DNA from: Mariprofundus aestuarium
GTDB lineage: Bacteria > Pseudomonadota > Zetaproteobacteria > Mariprofundales > Mariprofundaceae
Reading direction: 5' to 3'
NCBI RefSeq assembly: GCF_002795805.1
Contig: NZ_CP018799.1
Location: forward strand, 861,001 to 925,000
DNA length: 64,000 nucleotides
Made by a program: the position numbers and the translations under genes. This document shows positions 62,045 through 64,000 of the stretch, in pieces. The number at the start of each line of letters is the position of its first letter. Within the stretch, counting starts at the first letter, position 1. The notes under the pieces were generated by a model. That model ran no database searches. It saw only the letters and a program-made list of their open reading frames with translations, and was not told where the DNA came from.

Positions 62045-63568
62045 TTGAAGGCTAACTCCGTTCACTTGATACGAGTTCTCAAGACAATATTTGATCGTTC
62101 GATCTATTGGGTTTTGCTACCCTGCTTCTTTATTGCTTTGGTGGTTCTATTACCTGATTTTTCACAGTTTGAAATTGATACGGATGAAGGGATACAGGTG
62201 ATATTGGCCCAGCTCTATCATCAGGGTTACACCTTTTTTTCGCAGGTAAAATACGACCATTTTCCATTTTTCAGTGTGATGTTAACCGGTTGGTTCAATC
62301 TCTTTGGCTACCAGCTTCAGGTGGGCCGCATGATGATCACACTTTTTGTAGCCCTGCTGTTATGGTGCCTGGTTCTATTGATTCAACAGCGGGCGGGTTG
62401 GCTGGCCGCGTTTACAGCATCTCTGCTGCTTCTGCTTGATGGTCAATTTCTTCTGATGTCCGCCTCGCTGATGCAGTCACTACCATTTATTGCTCTGGGG
62501 CTGGCCTCTCTGTTGGCTATTCGACGAAGTGGCCCTTTGCAGGTCGGGTCAGTGGCTGTTTACGTTTCAGCTGCACTCATGGCTATGGCAGTTATGGTTA
62601 AACTGTTTGCGGTCCTTATGGTTCCTGCGATGCTAGTAGAGCTGGCTAGGCGCCCACATGGTGGCCAACTTGTTTTGGCTTGGCTTGCAGGCGTACTGTT
62701 CGTGCTGTTGCTCTGCACATGGATGATTGCCCCGGCACTTTATGATCCTGCCCTGTTGCATGAGAACATTCGCTATCTGCTTCTGCACCATGTGCAACCG
62801 AAGCAGTGGATGCCCGATTTAACGCTACTGCACCTCTTGGCGAAGAAGATTCTCTATTTCCCCATACTGGTGCTGGCCATCATTGCTATGCTGCGCATGT
62901 ACGGCTCACTAAGGTTGAACACACACACCGACTCCCAAGTGAATTCGAAGCGTGGCATACCGTTTGATCTGTTTCCTCTGATCTGGCTGTTATGTGTGCT
63001 CGTTGCACTGCTGTTTATGCACCCGGTCTGGTACCACTACTCTCCCATGCTGCTGGTACCACTGGTGTGGCTGGCTGCGTTGAGCGTGGGTGCTTTTGTC
63101 GGCAAGCAACATCGGGATGGTACCTTCGATGGCTGGCTTCGCCAAGGCGTGAGGGTCATGTTATGGGCACTGATTCTGCTACTCCCTATAATGATCCCTA
63201 TGCGTGGTGAGCAAATCAATACCCAGCTTGTAGAAGCAGGGAGTGCACTGGATGAACAACTTCTCACTGCTATAAAGCAACATGGCGAATCGCCTTGCAG
63301 TATGGTGACAGATCGCCCTATCTACCCATTTATTGCAGGCTGTAGCGTACCAGCGGACCATGCGGTGGTTTCGGAGAAGATGTTGCAGTCGGGATTGCAG
63401 AGTGAGGATGCCTATCTCAGGGCAATAGATCTCCACCACCCACAACTGGTGTTACTAGCCCGTTACTCGCAACTGAAGCAAAACCTTCCCTCTGAACTGA
63501 AACAGCGTGGTTACAGGCGGATTTACATAAGCGAAAAGGCATGGCTTTATACCAGAGATCCGGATTGA
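62045..63568 (+). CDS. GT39-like multi-pass membrane glycosyltransferase
   Basis: The 507-residue protein has about eleven hydrophobic segments. The first periplasmic loop, FSQFEIDTDEGIQVILAQLYHQGYTFFSQVKYDHFPF, has the acidic DTDEG pair and the tyrosine-rich pattern of PMT/ArnT-like (GT39/GT83) transferases, which use lipid-linked sugars. A soluble C-terminal part of about 120 residues follows the last helix. Acceptor and sugar are unknown. The start is TTG at 62045 with AGGG seven bases upstream; it is not certain. No other envelope glycan genes flank it. Confidence 0.75.
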   Translation: MKANSVHLIRVLKTIFDRSIYWVLLPCFFIALVVLLPDFSQFEIDTDEGIQVILAQLYHQGYTFFSQVKYDHFPFFSVMLTGWFNLFGYQLQVGRMMITLFVALLLWCLVLLIQQRAGWLAAFTASLLLLLDGQFLLMSASLMQSLPFIALGLASLLAIRRSGPLQVGSVAVYVSAALMAMAVMVKLFAVLMVPAMLVELARRPHGGQLVLAWLAGVLFVLLLCTWMIAPALYDPALLHENIRYLLLHHVQPKQWMPDLTLLHLLAKKILYFPILVLAIIAMLRMYGSLRLNTHTDSQVNSKRGIPFDLFPLIWLLCVLVALLFMHPVWYHYSPMLLVPLVWLAALSVGAFVGKQHRDGTFDGWLRQGVRVMLWALILLLPIMIPMRGEQINTQLVEAGSALDEQLLTAIKQHGESPCSMVTDRPIYPFIAGCSVPADHAVVSEKMLQSGLQSEDAYLRAIDLHHPQLVLLARYSQLKQNLPSELKQRGYRRIYISEKAWLYTRDPD

Positions 63569-63597
63569 GAGTAAAATGTGACCTGTCTGCTGGAATT

Positions 63598-64000
63598 CTA
63601 TCGGGTTGAACTGCTGATTTCGTTCAGAAACACCTCACCGTAGCGGGCGAGTTTGCCTTGGCCGACACCGGAGATATCGAGGAACTGCCCTTCGCTGGCC
63701 GGTTTGACGACCGCCATCTCTGTGAGGGTTTTATCCGGGAAGATGACGTAGGGCGGCACGTTCTGCTCCTTGGCCAGCCGGGCGCGCAGGGCGCGCAGCG
63801 CTTCGAAGAGTTGCTGATCCTGTGATGAGAGATCCGATACGGCCGCCGAAAGTTTCTTCTTTTTAACTTTCGCTTTGTGAAGACCGCGCAGCATCACCGT
63901 TTGCGGGGTTTCACTCTTCTTGAGCAGTGGCCAAGCCTTCTGGGTCAGTTTCAGAACACCATAACCTTCTGCATCGGTGGCGAGATAGCCGTGAGCGATC
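63598..64000 (-). CDS. recQ: ATP-dependent DNA helicase RecQ, C-terminal part (cut by window edge)
   Basis: The frame is open to the right edge. The visible ~133 residues hold the end of the RQC domain (IAHGYLATDAEGYGVLKLTQ) and, after a Lys-rich linker, a complete HRDC domain (LFEALRALRARLAKEQNVPPYVIF, DISGVGQGKLARYGEVFL). This is the standard C-terminus of RecQ, which unwinds DNA with 3'-5' polarity in repair. The helicase core lies beyond the window. Confidence 0.9.
   Translation of the reverse strand, partial: IAHGYLATDAEGYGVLKLTQKAWPLLKKSETPQTVMLRGLHKAKVKKKKLSAAVSDLSSQDQQLFEALRALRARLAKEQNVPPYVIFPDKTLTEMAVVKPASEGQFLDISGVGQGKLARYGEVFLNEISSSTR

Overview
This window is chromosomal DNA from a free-living Gram-negative proteobacterium. 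The evidence is lipoproteins with lipoboxes, OmpA-like and FadL-like outer-membrane proteins, a periplasmic fatty acid cis/trans isomerase, ClpS/ClpA, NhaB and PurT. CbbY, normally a partner of Rubisco, together with several c-type haem motifs in envelope proteins suggests an autotrophic or redox-active aquatic lineage. A Zetaproteobacterium (Mariprofundus-like) or a related sulfur- or iron-oxidiser would fit; this is inference from gene content, not proof. I see no rRNA, tRNA, CRISPR array, transposase, integrase or phage gene. The window is dense core and signalling sequence, cut by its edges through a DUF2232-like gene (left) and recQ (right).

Layout. 1-1.7 kb: ribosomal operon rpsF-priB-rpsR-DUF2232 on the minus strand. 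1.8-8 kb: YeaQ-like protein, PEP synthase, a Na+/K+-ATPase-type P-type ATPase and a cupin, closed by a perfect 16-bp terminator. 8-14.3 kb (minus): DUF3012 lipoprotein, PfkB kinase, DUF6765 protein, then nadA-ompA-LOG. 14.3-21.5 kb: ilvD, a SPOR protein, a methyltransferase, M18 aminopeptidase and a cyclic-nucleotide-binding protein. 21.5-30 kb (minus): beta-hydroxyacid dehydrogenase, an Ig-like/cytochrome c fusion, a diguanylate cyclase preceded by a relic of the dehydrogenase, NhaB, a FadL-like porin and an RluA-type enzyme. 30-36.4 kb: thioredoxin-like ferredoxin, a cysteine-rich membrane protein, a binding lipoprotein plus hybrid histidine kinase, and small proteins. 36.4-48.5 kb: GH5-like hydrolase, purT, bicupin, a haem-motif diguanylate cyclase, a second SPOR protein, trmO-clpA, clpS, cbbY-tatD. 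48.6-55 kb: two tandem paralogous AAA+ ATPases, a GAF/HD-GYP phosphodiesterase and a class III adenylate cyclase. 55-64 kb: cti, a double-binding-protein/GGDEF fusion, maeA, a GT39-like membrane glycosyltransferase and the recQ 3' end.

How it fits together. Nucleotide second messengers are the main theme: three diguanylate cyclases, one HD-GYP phosphodiesterase, one adenylate cyclase and one cNMP-binding protein lie within 40 kb. The most interesting locus is the tandem ATPase pair at 48.6-51.7 kb. Each copy has its own near-identical promoter and leader. Only the second copy has an N-terminal segment resembling the c-di-GMP-binding MshEN motif, and an HD-GYP gene follows it. This may be a c-di-GMP-responsive AAA+ remodelling machine with a sensorless partner. 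Other points of note are complementary charged tails on ribosomal proteins S6 and S18, a 30-codon leader ORF derived from a dehydrogenase start and overlapping a diguanylate cyclase start, and two cases where solute-binding proteins appear to serve as signal sensors. MaeA and PEP synthase together could convert malate to PEP through pyruvate.
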